Below are positions 20,707-22,919 of a stretch of DNA of 22,919 nucleotides, piece by piece. Numbering within the stretch: the first letter of the stretch is position 1; every line of letters starts with the position of its first letter. The position numbers and the translations under genes are program-made. The notes under the pieces are model-generated. The model ran no database searches, had not been told where the DNA came from, and was given only the letters and a program-made list of their open reading frames with translations. Source of the DNA: JANNOG01 sp050329415 (lineage in GTDB: Bacteria > Actinomycetota > Actinomycetes > Actinomycetales > JBBAYJ01); NCBI GenBank assembly GCA_050329415.1, contig JBHJOS010000172.1:1-22919 (forward strand), read 5' to 3'.

Positions 20707-20760
20707 GCGGCCCGGGCGTCGACCAGGACCGCCCCGGCGGACCGGCCGGGGCCCGGGGAC

Positions 20761-21879
20761 TCAGCCACCCGCCAGCCGCTCCCGCAGCCGACCGAGGAAG
20801 CCGCCGCCGGCCGCCGCCATCCGCCCGGCCGGTTGGTCCTCGCCGCGCAGCCGGGCCAGCTGCGCCAGCAGCTCGTGCTGCTCCTCGTCCAGCCTCGTCG
20901 GGGTCCGCACGTCGAGGTGGACGTGAAGGTCCCCGCGCCCGCCGCCACGCAGCCGGTGTGCCCCGAGGCCGTGCAGGACGGCCACCTCGCCGGGCTGGGT
21001 CCCGGCCCGGACGTCGATGGTGCGGGGCCCGTCGAGGGTGTCGACCGGGATGGCCGCGCCGAGCGCCGCGGCCGTCATGGGGACCTCGACGACGGCGTGC
21101 AGGTCGTCGCCCTCGCGGCGCAACGTCTGGTGGGGGCGCTGATAGATCTCGACGTAGAGGTCACCCGGCGGGCCGCCGCCCGGGCCGACCTCGCCCTGGC
21201 CCGCGAGCTGGATCCGGGTCCCGGTCTCGACCCCCGGCGGCACCTTGATGGTGAGGGTGCGGCGGGTCCGCACCCGACCCTCGCCGGCGCACTCGTGGCA
21301 GGGGCTCGGGACCACGGTGCCGTAGCCGCCGCAGCGGGGGCACGCGCTCGTCGTCATGACCTGGCCGAGGAAGGACCGGGCGACCCGCTGCACCTGGCCC
21401 CGGCCGGCGCAGACGTCGCAGGTCTCGAGGGTGGTCCCGGGCTCGCAGCAGGTCCCCGCGCAACGGGTGCACACCTCGGCGCTGTCGACGCGAATCTCGC
21501 GGGTGCCCCCGAAGACAGCCTCGTCGAGCGCGACGTCCAGGCGAACCAGGGCGTCCTGCCCGCGCCGGGCCCGCGGGACCGGCCCGCGGGAGGCGGCCCC
21601 GCCGCCACCGCCGAAGAACGTCTCGAACAGGTCGGTGAAGGCGAACCCGGCACCGAAGCCGGCCGGCCCGCCGCCATTGCCACCGGCGTCGTACGAGGCG
21701 CGCCGTTCCGTGTTCGACAGCACCTCGTAGGCGTGCGAGACCTCCTTGAACCGCTCGCCCGCGTCCGGCGTCGGGTTGACGTCGGGGTGGAGGGTACGCG
21801 CCAGCTTGCGGTAGGCGCGCTTGATGTCCTCGGGCGTGGCGTCACGGGCGACGCCCAGGGTGTCGTAGTGGTCACTCAC
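20761..21879 (-). CDS. dnaJ: Chaperone protein DnaJ (DnaJ2 type)
   Basis: A 372-residue type I J-protein, co-chaperone stimulating DnaK ATPase. The J domain has HPD at 31-33; a Gly/Phe-rich linker with FGGGGGAASRG follows. The zinc-binding region has four Cys-x2-Cys-x-G-x-G-like repeats at about 137, 154, 180 and 194. The first repeat reads CTRCAGTCCEPG, with extra Cys, as in the actinobacterial hrcA-linked DnaJ2. The C-terminal substrate domains (GTRIQLAGQGEVGPGGGPPGDLYVEI) complete it. GTG 21879 is preceded by a near copy of itself: GTGAGTGAT at 21894 repeats GTGAGTGAC, and GTG 21894 is a five-codon frame whose TGA overlaps this start. Confidence 0.96.
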   Translation of the reverse strand: MSDHYDTLGVARDATPEDIKRAYRKLARTLHPDVNPTPDAGERFKEVSHAYEVLSNTERRASYDAGGNGGGPAGFGAGFAFTDLFETFFGGGGGAASRGPVPRARRGQDALVRLDVALDEAVFGGTREIRVDSAEVCTRCAGTCCEPGTTLETCDVCAGRGQVQRVARSFLGQVMTTSACPRCGGYGTVVPSPCHECAGEGRVRTRRTLTIKVPPGVETGTRIQLAGQGEVGPGGGPPGDLYVEIYQRPHQTLRREGDDLHAVVEVPMTAAALGAAIPVDTLDGPRTIDVRAGTQPGEVAVLHGLGAHRLRGGGRGDLHVHLDVRTPTRLDEEQHELLAQLARLRGEDQPAGRMAAAGGGFLGRLRERLAGG

Positions 21880-21974
21880 GACGGATCACTCACGAGGCAA
21901 GGGGCCCTTCTCGGCGGGACGGAGACTTGGCGACGATCTGACGGTGACATGGCGGCAAGCGGCTGGGGACGGGT

Positions 21975-22919
21975 TCAGGGCTCGAGGACGCGCGTGACGT
22001 ACCGTGCCACGGCTCGCACGGCGGCGATCGCGCCCGGGTAGTCCATCCGCGTCGGCCCGAGCACGCCGAGGCGGGCGACCTCGCCGCCCGTGCCGTAGCC
22101 ACCGGCGACGATGGACGCGGCGGCCAGCGTCTCGTGGGAGTTCTCGTGCCCGATCCGCACGGTCACGCCGCCCTCGCCCTCGGCCATCTCGTGCAGCAGG
22201 CGCAGCAGGACGACCTGTTCCTCCAACGCCTCGATGAGGCCCCCGAGTTCCGAGGCGAACTCGGTGCCCCGGCGGACCAGGTGCGAGGTGCCGGCGACCA
22301 CGATGCGCTCGTCACGCTGCTCGCGCAGCAGGTCCGCGACGTCGGCGGTGAGCCGGCGCTCGATCGCGTCGGCGAGGCGGGCCTGCAGCGCGTCGACCTC
22401 CCCCGCCGCCTCGGTGAGGCGGCGGCCCTCGACGGCGTGGTTGACACGGGCACGCAGCTCGCCGAGCCGGTCCACCGTGAGCCCCCGCGCCGCCGCACCG
22501 GTCAGTTCGACGAGCCGCTGCTCGACCCGTCCCGAGGTGAGGATGAGGACGAGCAGCACCCGCTGCTCGCTGACGGGGACCAGCTCGATGTGGCGGACGG
22601 CGGCCCGGGATGCCGCCGGGTACTGGACGATCGCGGTCTGGCGGGTGAGCTGGCTGAGCAGGCGGCTGGTGCGTTCGAGGACGTCATCGAGGCCGACGGC
22701 GCCGTCGAGGAATGCCTGGATCGCCCGGCGCTCGGCCCCGCTGAGGGGGCGCACCGCGGACAGCCGGTCGACGAACAGACGGTAGCCCTTGTCCGTGGGG
22801 ATGCGGCCGGCGCTGGTGTGGGGCTGGGCGATGTAACCCTGCTCCTCGAGCACCGCCATGTCGTTGCGCACCGTCGCCGGGCTGACGCCGAGACCGTGCC
22901 GCTCGACGAGGGCGCGCGA
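21975..22919 (-). CDS. hrcA: Heat-inducible transcription repressor HrcA (N-terminus beyond window)
   Basis: 314 residues of HrcA, which binds CIRCE operators to repress dnaK/groE-type genes and is stabilised by GroEL. The frame is open to the last base of the window. It begins inside the winged-helix domain with ALVERHGLGVSPATVRNDMAVLEEQGYI, then QPHTSAGRIPTDKGYRLFVD, both diagnostic. The central GAF-like and C-terminal parts (HIELVPVSEQRVLLVLILTSGRVEQR, IGHENSHETLAAASIVAGGYG, LGVLGPTRMDYPGAIAAVRAVARYV) are complete. ATG 22871 is an internal Met, not the start; some 25-35 residues are probably missing. The downstream 95-bp gap to dnaJ holds no CIRCE. Confidence 0.95.
   Translation of the reverse strand, partial: SRALVERHGLGVSPATVRNDMAVLEEQGYIAQPHTSAGRIPTDKGYRLFVDRLSAVRPLSGAERRAIQAFLDGAVGLDDVLERTSRLLSQLTRQTAIVQYPAASRAAVRHIELVPVSEQRVLLVLILTSGRVEQRLVELTGAAARGLTVDRLGELRARVNHAVEGRRLTEAAGEVDALQARLADAIERRLTADVADLLREQRDERIVVAGTSHLVRRGTEFASELGGLIEALEEQVVLLRLLHEMAEGEGGVTVRIGHENSHETLAAASIVAGGYGTGGEVARLGVLGPTRMDYPGAIAAVRAVARYVTRVLEP

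Noticed and set aside
21880..21974. CIRCE operator between hrcA and dnaJ
   Set aside because: No TTAGCACTC-N9-GAGTGCTAA or close variant was found; any CIRCE would lie upstream of hrcA, outside the window.

Overview
The window is very GC-rich, uses many GTG starts and has short GTGA/ATGA gene junctions. Its core order (hrcA-dnaJ-HIT-phoH-ybeY-corC-CDA-like-era, then leuA-recO-uppS, then a zinc/Zur locus and glycyl-tRNA synthetase) is typical of Actinomycetota and looks most like a Micrococcales-type genome. The genus cannot be named from this sequence alone. No rRNA, tRNA, CRISPR array, insertion sequence or phage gene was seen, and no gene-free stretch exceeds 300 bp.

Layout. (1) 1-1535, minus strand: the N-terminal end of glycyl-tRNA synthetase, a degenerate aquaporin-family protein and an ABM-type monooxygenase. 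(2) 1614-4877, plus strand: a zinc uptake operon (ZnuA-like lipoprotein with a His/Asp/Glu repeat loop, ATPase, permease with a His-rich tail) ending in a Zur-type Fur regulator. The regulator has no ATG/GTG/TTG at its expected start. A 17-bp palindrome overlaps the znuA start. (3) 4903-9138, minus strand: a TIGR03943 protein and DUF318-type permease pair, uppS, recO, and a PIN toxin/RHH antitoxin pair. (4) 9224-11097, minus strand: leuA preceded by an attenuator-like leader peptide with three consecutive Leu codons.

(5) 11108-15889, an accessory block: a DUF1772 membrane protein and divergent TetR regulator sharing two 16-bp operators; a Phd/PIN toxin-antitoxin pair; sucrose phosphorylase; a small helical protein; and an AbrB/PIN pair. 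(6) 15905-22919, minus strand: a small Rho_N-like protein, era, a zinc-less cytidine deaminase homologue, a CorC/CNNM transporter-like protein, ybeY, phoH, a HIT protein, dnaJ and 3'-truncated-by-window hrcA (only its first few residues are missing). This is a heat-shock, ribosome-maturation and membrane-maintenance cluster.

Themes worth attention: three PIN-domain toxins in about 7.4 kb, each with an antitoxin of a different DNA-binding fold, one toxin carrying a catalytic Asp-to-Asn change; at least eight start codons with a TAnnnT box exactly 6-7 nt upstream, the signature of leaderless transcripts; and a zinc locus with metal-binding low-complexity segments on both the binding protein and the permease.
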